NCBI RefSeq assembly: GCF_001696535.1
Contig: NZ_MBQE01000002.1
Location: 659,177 to 723,176, forward strand
Length of the DNA: 64,000 bases
Direction of reading: 5' to 3'
DNA from: Stappia indica
GTDB taxonomy: Bacteria; Pseudomonadota; Alphaproteobacteria; Rhizobiales; Stappiaceae
The first letter of the stretch is position 1; every line of letters starts with the position of its first letter. The translations under genes were made by a program, and so were the position numbers. Below the pieces are notes generated by a model. The model ran no database searches and was not told where the DNA came from. It saw nothing but the letters and a program-made list of their open reading frames with translations. Of the stretch, positions 1 to 7,256 are shown piece after piece.

Positions 1-562
1 GCGGTTCTGCGCTTCCCGTTGCCACTTGTCCCCGCCTTGGTGTCTTGGCGCCGCGGGTTGCCGTCAGCGGGGCTTCCTACGTGCTTATCCTCGGGGGCGG
101 GGCCAATCTGGCGGTGTCTCGGGCTTCTTTCCGGCACATTTTGCGCCGGGCCCCCGCGCCTCGGGTTGCCGGATGGCGCCGGCCCCGCAAGTCCGGCCCA
201 AGGCGCTGCCGGAGACTTGCCGCGTCGCCGCTGGCCGCCGCGTCGCCGGTTTCGCTGTGTTGTCGCCCGCAGCGCCTCGCGATTGGCCTGAGGTGCTGCC
301 CCTACGCCTCCGGAGCCCCATTCGCGCCCGCCCGGCCCGCAACTCCGCCCCCCTAAACCGCACTTTCGCTTCTCGGGCCGCCTTGGCCCTGAGGCCGCGC
401 CTCCTGCCTCGGCCCGCCCCGTCCAGTCCGCCCCGGTGCGCCCCATTGACCCGAGACCAATCCCTCCCGCCCGGCCCGCTCCCTCCGCCCCGGCTCACCT
501 CTCCCGCCCCCCACTTACCCTTCCGCCGCACCCCACCCGTCCCGCTTTCCCCAAACGCGCAT
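1..562. other. Gene-free C-rich stretch
   Basis: No reading frame here encodes a recognisable protein. The open frames on both strands are low-complexity Arg/Pro/Ala translations with no good ribosome-binding site, as expected from stop-poor GC-rich DNA. From about 300 to 560 the plus strand is strongly pyrimidine-biased: C-rich, with few G runs. That bias resembles a Rho-utilisation region for transcripts arriving from an upstream gene outside the window, which is inference. Confidence 0.5.
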
Positions 563-612
563 TTGACAACATACCGACTGGTGGGTATGTAATTTACATA
601 CCGGTTGGTATG
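563..612 (+). promoter_or_regulatory. Promoter and twin TetR-type operators of the tetR operon
   Basis: A TTGACA -35 hexamer (563-568) is followed after 17 bp by TATGTA (586-591). Two inverted repeats overlap this promoter. The first has arms ACATACC (569-575) and GGTATGT (584-590). The second has arms CATACC (597-602) and GGTATG (607-612). The shared ATACC...GGTAT core is typical of TetR-family operators. The second site lies at or just after the expected transcription start. Binding here would block transcription, which fits autoregulation by the adjacent TetR; no binding has been shown. Confidence 0.75.
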
Positions 613-690
613 GAACTTCCGAGCCGCTGCGGGCAAGGTGCCGGCACGGGCCGGCGGGGCCCGCGGACCGAACGGAAGGGGCGGCGAACG

Positions 691-1359
691 ATGGACAGCG
701 ACCGACAGGTGCAGGGGACAGACGGCAGCACCGCGAAGGCCGGCGGGAAGGCGGCAATCCGTTCGCAAGCCTCGCGAATCCGCATTCTCGACGCGGCGCT
801 GACGGTGATCCGCACGCGGGGATATTCCGCAACGCGGGTGGAGGATATCTGCGAGGCAGCGGGCCTGACCAAGGGCGCCTTCTTCCATCATTTCCGCTCC
901 AAGGAGGAGCTGGCGGTAGCGGCGGCGGACCACTGGGCGACCACCACGGACGGCTTCTTCGCCCGTGCGCCGTACCACGCGCTGGAGGATCCGCTCGACC
1001 GGCTGCTCGGCTACATCGACTTCCGCCGCGAGATTCTGGCGGGTGAGGTGCCGGAGTTCACCTGCCTCGTCGGCACGATGGTGCAGGAGGTCTACGAGAC
1101 CGTGCCGGCCATCCGCGAGGCTTGCGACCGGTCCATCACCGGTCACGCGGCGGAGCTGGAAAAGGACATCGAGGCGGCCCGGCAGCTCCATGCGCCCGAG
1201 GCGACCTGGAGTTCGGAAAGCCTCGCCCTGCACACCCAGGCGGTGATCCAGGGCAGCTTCATTCTCGCCAAGGCGCGGATGGGAGCGGAGGTGGCGGCCC
1301 AGTCGATCGGACATCTCAAGACCTATGTCGAGATGCTGTTTGGCCGAAGGAATCCCTGA
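691..1359 (+). CDS. TetR/AcrR-family transcriptional regulator
   Basis: A 222-residue protein with an N-terminal TetR helix-turn-helix (about residues 25-75). Recognisable parts are ILDAALTVIRTRGYSATRV and GLTKGAFFHHFRSKEELA, the usual TetR_N signature. The C-terminal two thirds is a helical ligand-binding and dimerisation domain of unknown specificity. The start at 691 is chosen because GGAAGGGG lies 9 nt upstream. An in-frame ATG at 610 lies inside the second operator and lacks a ribosome-binding site. It is the first gene of a likely three-gene unit with the SnoaL-like and VOC genes and probably represses that unit. Confidence 0.85.
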   Translation: MDSDRQVQGTDGSTAKAGGKAAIRSQASRIRILDAALTVIRTRGYSATRVEDICEAAGLTKGAFFHHFRSKEELAVAAADHWATTTDGFFARAPYHALEDPLDRLLGYIDFRREILAGEVPEFTCLVGTMVQEVYETVPAIREACDRSITGHAAELEKDIEAARQLHAPEATWSSESLALHTQAVIQGSFILAKARMGAEVAAQSIGHLKTYVEMLFGRRNP

Positions 1360-1434
1360 GCAGGACCAATGGTTTGCAGGGTGCGAGGGCAGGGGGCGGA
1401 GGATCGGCGCAGCCGACGAAGGAGGAGCAGGACG

Positions 1435-1896
1435 ATGAACCTACATGCCAATGACGCGGCCGCCGAGGTCGAGATCCGTACGCTGGTCGCCGCTTGGTCG
1501 CGGGCCCTTGAAGCGCGCGACACCGAGGCCCTGACGGCCGCCTACACCGAAGAGACGGTGCTCTACGACGCCATTCCGCCCTATCGCACGGTCGGACGCG
1601 CGGCGATCAAGGCGGCCTGGGACGCCTGCATGCCCCATCTGCCGGAGCGGTTCGCCTCGCGGCACGAGGAGCTTGAGGTGAGTGTCGGCGGTGACATGGC
1701 CCTCGTCCACGGCCTGCACCGGATGGTGCCGGAGGAGGAGGGGCATCCCTGCGGCACGAGCTCCATGCGCATCACCTCCGTGTTCCGCAGGGTCCGCGGG
1801 CGCTGGCAGGTTGTCCACGAGCACGTCTCCGTGCCCTTCGACCCGATGACGGGGCAGGCCGCCTTCATCGCGGCGGATCGTGGTAGCGCCAAGTAG
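1435..1896 (+). CDS. SnoaL-like / NTF2-fold protein
   Basis: A 153-residue protein of the SnoaL-like/SgcJ (NTF2 fold) superfamily. The N-terminal helix (IRTLVAAWSRALEARDTEAL) is followed by AAYTEETVLYDAIPPYR. A C-terminal strand region (RVRGRWQVVHEHVSVPFD) is the usual ending of DUF4440/SnoaL-like proteins. The family includes isomerases, cyclases and many binding proteins without known activity, so the reaction cannot be named. The start at 1435 has GGAGGAG about 8 nt upstream. It lies 75 bp after tetR and 23 bp before the VOC gene, which suggests one operon responding to the TetR ligand. Confidence 0.75.
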   Translation: MNLHANDAAAEVEIRTLVAAWSRALEARDTEALTAAYTEETVLYDAIPPYRTVGRAAIKAAWDACMPHLPERFASRHEELEVSVGGDMALVHGLHRMVPEEEGHPCGTSSMRITSVFRRVRGRWQVVHEHVSVPFDPMTGQAAFIAADRGSAK

Positions 1897-1919
1897 CTGA
1901 AAATAAAGGGAGAGAAGAG

Positions 1920-2405
1920 ATGGAAAGCGTGATCGAGAGGGCCGCGGCGCAGGGCGTTCACAGCCTCAGCCCGCATCTGGTCTGCGCCGGGGCGGCGCAG
2001 GCGATCGATTTCTACACGGCGGCCTTCGGGGCGCACGAGCTGATGCGGCTCGACGGCGAAGACGGCCGCATCATGCATGCCTGCCTCCGGATCAACGGCT
2101 CGTCCGTGATGCTGGTCGACGAGTGGCCGGAGCGCGGCGTCAAGGGCCCGCGCCTGCTCGGCGGCAGCGCCGTGACCCTGCACATGATCGTGGAGGACGC
2201 GGATGCGGTCGCCGCCCGCGCGGTGGAGGCGGGCGCGAGCCTCGTCATGCCGGTGGCGGAGATGTTCTGGGGCGACCGCTACGGCCTCCTGGAGGACCCG
2301 TTCGGCCATCGCTGGGCGGTTTCGACACCGGTTCGCACGGTTCTCGGCGACGACCTGCGCGAGGCGGCGAAGGGCGCGATGTGCGGCGAGGGGGCGCCGG
2401 CCTGA
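1920..2405 (+). CDS. VOC-family (glyoxalase/PhnB-like) protein
   Basis: A 161-residue vicinal-oxygen-chelate protein of the PhnB-like/glyoxalase type. It shows the two beta-alpha-beta-beta-beta modules: the first around LSPHLVCAGAAQAIDFYTAA, the second around LHMIVEDADAVAARAVEAGA, ending in the typical WGDRYGLLEDPFGHRWAV. Members are metal-dependent lyases, dioxygenases or binding and resistance proteins; the substrate is not evident. A ribosome-binding site (GGGAGAAGAG) precedes the ATG. It closes the TetR-controlled unit. Despite the PhnB-like name, nothing links it to the phn genes in this window. Confidence 0.8.
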   Translation: MESVIERAAAQGVHSLSPHLVCAGAAQAIDFYTAAFGAHELMRLDGEDGRIMHACLRINGSSVMLVDEWPERGVKGPRLLGGSAVTLHMIVEDADAVAARAVEAGASLVMPVAEMFWGDRYGLLEDPFGHRWAVSTPVRTVLGDDLREAAKGAMCGEGAPA

Positions 2406-2684
2406 GGTAACGGGGCCTTTCCGAAAAATGGCTCCGCGCCACGGGTGCGGGGCCGATTTCGCAGCCGGCCGCGATTTATTTTGCCCCCGCGAAAATGCGG
2501 CCTTGTTTTGGACACCGTTGCCGTCCATATATGCATCATCGATCTTGGCTGTTGAACTTTGTTCCTGAGCGTGCTTGTCGCGCGTCCGGCGATCTTCCTC
2601 TCTCAAAATCGATCTGAACCGTTTGCAGCGCGGGAGTTCGCGCGGCAGGCACCTACCCGTTCGCGATCTGAAAAGGAAATCGCC
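2406..2684 (+). promoter_or_regulatory. Long upstream region and leader of the cold-shock gene
   Basis: 279 bp without a gene separate the VOC stop from the cold-shock gene. The stretch 2500-2560 is AT-rich for this genome and holds TTGTTTTGGAC (2503-2513) and CATATATG (2526-2533), a plausible but not well-spaced promoter. If transcription starts there, the messenger has a leader of roughly 140 nt, as cold-shock genes often do. No riboswitch class is recognised. Confidence 0.4.
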
Positions 2685-2894
2685 ATGAACACCGGTACCG
2701 TGAAGTTCTTCAACACCACCAAGGGCTTCGGCTTCATCGAGCAGGGCGGCGGTCAGCCCGACGTCTTCGTTCACATCTCTGCTGTCGAGCGCGCCGGCAT
2801 GACCACTCTCGTCGAGGGCCAGAAGGTCAACTTCGAGATCGTCACCGATCGCCGCAGCGGCAAGGCTGCTGCCGACAACCTGCAGGCCGCTTAA
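2685..2894 (+). CDS. Cold-shock domain protein (CspA family)
   Basis: A 69-residue single cold-shock domain protein, the normal length for the family. RNP1-like KGFGFIEQ (about residues 14-21) and RNP2-like DVFVHIS (about 27-33) are both intact. The start [16 protein letters not shown] is canonical. CspA proteins bind single-stranded RNA or DNA and melt secondary structure at low temperature or in stationary phase. The start ATG is preceded by AAAAGGAAA. It stands alone, with its own long leader and a strong terminator downstream. Which cold-shock paralogue it is cannot be told from the sequence. Confidence 0.95.
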   Translation: MNTGTVKFFNTTKGFGFIEQGGGQPDVFVHISAVERAGMTTLVEGQKVNFEIVTDRRSGKAAADNLQAA

Positions 2895-3003
2895 GGACCT
2901 GCAGCGTCGGGCCGCGCGCTCCTGAAGCGGGCGCCTGGCGAACAAATCGTGCTTCTGAGCGCTGACCACGGATGTACTGGCAGCACTCATCGAGGCACAT
3001 GGG

Positions 3004-3030
3004 AAAGGCCGGGCTCGCCCGGCCTTTTTG
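3004..3030 (+). terminator. Rho-independent terminator of the cold-shock gene
   Basis: Inverted repeat AAGGCCGGGC (3005-3014) / GCCCGGCCTT (3017-3026), with the T run continuing to 3029. The orientation fits the plus-strand cold-shock gene about 110 bp upstream. On the minus strand it carries only three Ts, so it would be a weak terminator for the converging receiver gene. Confidence 0.85.
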
Positions 3031-3077
3031 CATTTTAAATGGCGGTTTCCTGCGGACTTGACGCCAGACTGTCGGGT

Positions 3078-3431
3078 TCAGGCCGCCAGCTTTTCCAGCG
3101 TCGCCAGCAGGCGGCGCTCGGTTGAGGGCTTGCCAACATTCGGCGCCCTGGCGACCGCCTTCCCGGCAATCTGCTCCGGGTCCTCGTAGGCGCTGGTCAG
3201 TGCGAACGGAACGTCTTGCGCGCGCAAGGATTCCGCCACGGGCGTGACCAGCTTGCCTCCCAGCTTGACGTCCAGCAGGGCGACGGTGGGGGTCTCGTCT
3301 TCCAGCAGTTGCAGCGCCGAGGCTACCGTTGCGGCCGGGCCGATGACCCGCCACCCCTGACGCTCGAGCAGCAATTGCAGATCCAACGCGATCATGAATT
3401 CGTCTTCGACGATGAGAACTGTTCCGGGCAT
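3078..3431 (-). CDS. Stand-alone response regulator receiver protein
   Basis: A 117-residue protein consisting of one receiver domain and no output domain. The acidic pocket is E9/D10 (IVEDE). The phosphoacceptor is D54 (ALLDVKLGG), with T79/S80 (ALTSA) and K101 (GKPS) as switch residues. The gene lies 9 bp after the HWE kinase gene and is cotranscribed with it, so the kinase is the probable phosphodonor. Stand-alone receivers act by protein-protein contact or as phosphate sinks in a relay. The partner output protein is not in this window. Confidence 0.85.
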   Translation of the reverse strand: MPGTVLIVEDEFMIALDLQLLLERQGWRVIGPAATVASALQLLEDETPTVALLDVKLGGKLVTPVAESLRAQDVPFALTSAYEDPEQIAGKAVARAPNVGKPSTERRLLATLEKLAA

Positions 3432-3440
3432 GGCAGGCTT

Positions 3441-4448
3441 TCAACGCGATACATGGGCCTCCCCCAGCGGGATGACGATCTGGGTAACCAAACCGCCTTC
3501 GGCATAGTCTTGTTCCACATTCCCACCGAGACTGTAGGCAATTGCCGCGCGGATGAGCCGGGTGCCGAAGCCGGTATCCTCGGGCGGCGTCACCGGCGGG
3601 CCGCCGTTTTCCGCCCATCTCAGGTGCAACTGGCTCGGGTTGTCCTCGAGCTGCCAGCCGATCCGCACCGTTCCTCCCTTGACCGAGAGCGCACCGTATT
3701 TGGCCGCATTGGTCGCCAGCTCGTGCAGCACGAGGCTCAGCGACTGGAGCGTTTGCGGCGCCAGGCGGATGGCGCTCCCGCTTTCCACGACGATGGCGTC
3801 CGGCTGCGGCGTGTAGGGCATCAGGACACGCTCCACCAGCGCCGAAAGCGCGCCTTCCCCCTGGTCCGAGAAGGCCAGATCCTGCGCATCGACCAGCGCC
3901 TCGAAGCGCCCGAGAAAGTCGTCGCGATACTCTTCCGCCGTGCGGTTTTCGGTGCTGGTCTGCCGCGCGATCGACTGCGTGACGCTCAGGAGGTTCTTCA
4001 TCCGGTGGCGCAACTCGTCGAATAGCATCTCGCGAGCCGCATCGCGCTGGTAGCGCTCGGTGACGTCTAGAATTGACAGCAACATCAATCGGCTGGGGCT
4101 GTCGGGATGGTGCAGACGCCGCGCGGTCAGCAGCATCGTTCGGCGCCCCAGCGCCGGAAACTCGTGCTCTACCTCGTAGTTGATGATGGCGGCCGCGCGC
4201 GGGATGACCTCGACCAGCAGCCGCTGCAGGTCTGCGATGTTCCACTGGCCGTTGCCGAGCTCATGGAGCGGCTGGCCGATGGTTTCGTCGCGGTCGACCT
4301 GGAAGGTCTCGAAGAAGGCGCGATTGGCGGTCTGGACCCGCAGCGTCTCGTCGAGGACGAGAAGCGGTTCGGAGACCGTATCGACAATGCCCTGGGCCTG
4401 GACGTGGCTGTTACGGAGTATTCGGTATAGCTCTTCCATGTGCGTCAT
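3441..4448 (-). CDS. PAS-domain HWE-family sensor histidine kinase
   Basis: 335 residues with no membrane segment, hence a cytoplasmic sensor. A PAS domain covers about residues 15-135. The dimerisation/phosphotransfer box ELRHRMKN has H148. The catalytic domain shows the HWE hallmarks: H242 and N247 in LHELATNAAKYG, and W278-x-E280 in LRWAENGG. HWE kinases are mainly alphaproteobacterial and often sense light, redox or general stress. No LOV cysteine motif (GRNCRFLQ-like) is seen, so the signal is unknown. It is operonic with the single-domain receiver downstream. Confidence 0.9.
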   Translation of the reverse strand: MTHMEELYRILRNSHVQAQGIVDTVSEPLLVLDETLRVQTANRAFFETFQVDRDETIGQPLHELGNGQWNIADLQRLLVEVIPRAAAIINYEVEHEFPALGRRTMLLTARRLHHPDSPSRLMLLSILDVTERYQRDAAREMLFDELRHRMKNLLSVTQSIARQTSTENRTAEEYRDDFLGRFEALVDAQDLAFSDQGEGALSALVERVLMPYTPQPDAIVVESGSAIRLAPQTLQSLSLVLHELATNAAKYGALSVKGGTVRIGWQLEDNPSQLHLRWAENGGPPVTPPEDTGFGTRLIRAAIAYSLGGNVEQDYAEGGLVTQIVIPLGEAHVSR

Positions 4449-4507
4449 CTGGAACCCTGTCTAACGGGTCAACGCACGTGGTTGCCTGGGGTTCCATCCG
4501 TCAGGAT

Positions 4508-6070
4508 TTAGAGGACCGCGCCGATCTGCCAGGGCACGAATTCGTGGTCGCCGAGGCCCAGGGCCTCCGACTTCGTCTGTTCGCCCGAGGCAGCGGCGAT
4601 CAGCCGATCATGGATCTCGCGGCCCTTCTCGGCCAGCGAAACGCCCGTTTCCAGCACGTCTCCGGCATTGACGTCCATGTCCTCGCGCATCGCCCGGTAG
4701 AGCCGGTCGCTGGTGGCGATCTTCAAGGTCGGGGCGGGCTTGGAGCCGAAGGCCGAGCCGCGCCCGGTGGTGAAGGCGACGAGCTGGCAGCCGCCGGCGA
4801 TCTGTCCCGTCGCCGAGACCGGGTCGTAGCCCGGCGTGTCCATGAAGACGAGGCCCGGGCCCTTCACCTGTTCGCCGTAACCGACCACCTCGTTCAGCGG
4901 CGTGGCGCCGGCCTTGGCAACAGCCCCCAGCGACTTTTCCAGGATGGTGGTGAGGCCGCCGGCCTTGTTGCCGGGGCTGGGGTTCTGGTCGAGCGAGGCG
5001 CCGTTCTGCGCCGCATAGTCCTCCCACCAGCGGATGCGCTCGATCAGGCGGTCGGCGACTTCCCTTGAGGCCGCGCGCGACAGAAGCAGTTGTTCGGCGC
5101 CGAAGATTTCCGGGGTCTCCGACAGGACGACCGTTGCGCCCTGCGCCACCAGGAGGTCGCAGGCGATCCCGAGCGCCGGATTTGCGGTTATCCCCGACCA
5201 GCCGTCCGACCCGCCGCATTGCAGACCGAGCTTCAGCGCCGAAACCGGTGTCGGCCGGCGGGCGGTGCGGTTCACCTCCGGCAGCAGCTCGCGCACGGTC
5301 TCGACGATCCGCTCGATGGTGGCACGGGTGCCGCCGTTTTCCTGGATCGCAAGGCCGTGAAAGCGGGTCTCGGCGCCATCCGAGTAGAGCGCCTTCATCC
5401 GCGCCACCTGCATCACCTCGCAGCCGAGGCCGACGAAAACCGCAGCGCCGACATTGGGATGGGTCGCATGGCCCCACAGCACGCGCTGGAGAATCTCCCA
5501 GCCCGGGCCGTTTGAGGCCATGCCGCAACCGGTGCCGTGGGCGAAAGCGACGACGCCGTCGATGTTCGGCCAGTCGTCCAGCATGCCGGAGGCGTTGAGG
5601 ATGTCGGCGGCCCGCCGCACCACGGTCGCCGAGCAGTTCACGGTGGCGACCAGCGCGATCATGTTGCGCGTGCCGGCGCGCCCGTCGGCGCGCTGGTAGC
5701 CGAGGAAGCTGCCCGCGATATCCCCGTCGTTGAGACGCGGGATCGCGGCGCGCGCCTCGGCCAGCTTGTCGGAGATGCGGTAGGCGCGCTCGTGCTCGCC
5801 GATCTCGCAATTGTGCGAATGGACATGCTCGCCGGCGGCAATCGGGGCCGTGGCATAGCCGATCACCTGTCCGTATTTGACGACCGGCTCGCCCGCCCCG
5901 ATCGGGCGGCGGGCGATCTTGTGCCCCGGCGCGACGGCGGCCGAAAGCGGCGCTCCCAACTCCAGCGGATCGCTGCCGGCCTCCGCGCGGGCGGCAAGCA
6001 CCGCGACATTGTCGCGTTCCGAAAGGACGAGCGGCGGACGGGCGGCGAGGCCGGTTTCGGTATCAGGCAT
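4508..6070 (-). CDS. uxaA: Altronate dehydratase (UxaA family)
   Basis: 520 residues, near the usual 495-520 for full-length UxaA. An N-terminal SAF domain (about 1-90, with HSHNCEIGEH near its end) is followed by the catalytic UxaA_C region with VATVNCSATVV, FAHGTGCGMA and LGLQCGGSDGWSG. The Cys residues probably hold iron. Altronate dehydratase converts D-altronate to 2-keto-3-deoxygluconate in galacturonate degradation; galactarate dehydratases are close relatives, so substrate is inferred from context. The start at 6070 overlaps the end of uxuA by 8 nt; an upstream in-frame start at 6121 lies deep in uxuA and is not used. It is the last gene of the hexuronate operon. Confidence 0.85.
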   Translation of the reverse strand: MPDTETGLAARPPLVLSERDNVAVLAARAEAGSDPLELGAPLSAAVAPGHKIARRPIGAGEPVVKYGQVIGYATAPIAAGEHVHSHNCEIGEHERAYRISDKLAEARAAIPRLNDGDIAGSFLGYQRADGRAGTRNMIALVATVNCSATVVRRAADILNASGMLDDWPNIDGVVAFAHGTGCGMASNGPGWEILQRVLWGHATHPNVGAAVFVGLGCEVMQVARMKALYSDGAETRFHGLAIQENGGTRATIERIVETVRELLPEVNRTARRPTPVSALKLGLQCGGSDGWSGITANPALGIACDLLVAQGATVVLSETPEIFGAEQLLLSRAASREVADRLIERIRWWEDYAAQNGASLDQNPSPGNKAGGLTTILEKSLGAVAKAGATPLNEVVGYGEQVKGPGLVFMDTPGYDPVSATGQIAGGCQLVAFTTGRGSAFGSKPAPTLKIATSDRLYRAMREDMDVNAGDVLETGVSLAEKGREIHDRLIAAASGEQTKSEALGLGDHEFVPWQIGAVL

Positions 6071-7256
6071 GGCGGGTTCCGGGGTGGGAGAGGGCCGTGA
6101 CGACGCCGCGCAGCTCGGCAAGCCCGCGCATGCGTCCGATCAGAGGATAACCCGGATGGGTGTCGCGGTCGAAGTCCGACAGCAACTCGTGTCCGTGGTC
6201 GGGACGGAAGGGGATATCCGCGTCCAGCCGGCCCTCGTCCCAGCGGCGCCGCTCCTCGGCCAGCAAGGCGGCGGCGAGCGCGACCATGTCGGTGTCGCCG
6301 GCAAGGTGGGCGGCTTCCTCGAAGCTGCCGTCCGGCTCCTTCGCCACGTTGCGCAGATGCGCGAAATGGATGCGCGGGGCGAACCGGCGGGCGATGGCCG
6401 GCACGTCGTTCGCCGGATTGGCGCCGAGCGAGCCGGAGCACAGGGTCAGGCCGTTCGCGAGCGTCTCGTCGCGGCCGAGGATCCAGGCGATGTCGTCGGC
6501 GTCCGAGACGATGCGCGGCAGGCCGAGAATGTCGCGCGGCGGGTCGTCCGGATGGACGCAGAGGCGCATCCCCAGCTCTGCCGCCGTCGGCACCACTTCA
6601 TCGAGGAAGCGGGCGAAATTCGTCCGCAGCGCCTCCGCGTCGATGCCGTCATACAGCGTCAGCGCGCGGCGCAGGGCCGGGATGTCGTAGCGGTCATAGG
6701 CGCCGGGAAGCCCCGCCATGATCGAGGCGACGAGCTCCTCGCGCGCGGCCGCATCGCTGGCTTCGAACCACTGGCGGGCGCGGTGGCGCACCTCCTCCGG
6801 GTAGTCTTTTTCCGCGCCTTCGCGCTCCAGCATGAACATTTCCAGCGCGCACATGCGCGCCGCATCGAAGCGCAGGCAAGTGCCGCCGCCCCTGACCGGG
6901 CTCGCCAGGTCGGTGCGCGTCCAGTCCAGCAGCGGCATGAAGTTGTAGCAGACGGTGAAGATGCCCTCGGCCGCAAGATTGGCTAGCGACTGGCGGTAAT
7001 TGGCGAAGAGTGGGGCGAGGTCGCCCTCGCCGCGCTTGATGCGCTCGTGCACCGGCAGGCTTTCCACCACCTGCCAGGAGAGGTCGAGGCCGCTGGCGGC
7101 GGTCAGGCCCTTGCGGTCGGCGATGGCCTGCCGGCTCCAGATCTCGCCGTAAGGGATCTCGTGCAGCGCGGTGACGATGCCCCGCGCGCCGGTCTGCGAA
7201 ATCTCGTGAAGCCCGATGCGGTCGAGCGGTCCGTACCAGCGCCAGCTTTCAAGCAT
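6063..7256 (-). CDS. uxuA: Mannonate dehydratase UxuA
   Basis: 397 residues, matching E. coli UxuA (394). The N-terminus begins MLESWRWYGPLDRIGLHEI, the standard UxuA opening. Conserved metal-site segments are MRLCVHPDDPPRDI, NGLTLCSGSLGA, IHFAHLRNV and the C-terminal RPDHGHELLSD. The enzyme dehydrates D-mannonate to 2-keto-3-deoxygluconate, with Mn or Fe as cofactor. The start at 7256 overlaps the uxuB stop by 8 nt; the longer open frame upstream is a shadow of uxuB. It belongs to the minus-strand hexuronate operon. Confidence 0.95.
   Translation of the reverse strand: MLESWRWYGPLDRIGLHEISQTGARGIVTALHEIPYGEIWSRQAIADRKGLTAASGLDLSWQVVESLPVHERIKRGEGDLAPLFANYRQSLANLAAEGIFTVCYNFMPLLDWTRTDLASPVRGGGTCLRFDAARMCALEMFMLEREGAEKDYPEEVRHRARQWFEASDAAAREELVASIMAGLPGAYDRYDIPALRRALTLYDGIDAEALRTNFARFLDEVVPTAAELGMRLCVHPDDPPRDILGLPRIVSDADDIAWILGRDETLANGLTLCSGSLGANPANDVPAIARRFAPRIHFAHLRNVAKEPDGSFEEAAHLAGDTDMVALAAALLAEERRRWDEGRLDADIPFRPDHGHELLSDFDRDTHPGYPLIGRMRGLAELRGVVTALSHPGTRHA

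Noticed and set aside
26..1314. Several long open frames on both strands, including a 409-codon minus-strand frame over the tetR region
   Set aside because: Arg/Pro-rich translations with no family motif and no ribosome-binding site; the minus-strand frame is largely antisense to tetR. GC-rich DNA is poor in stop codons.
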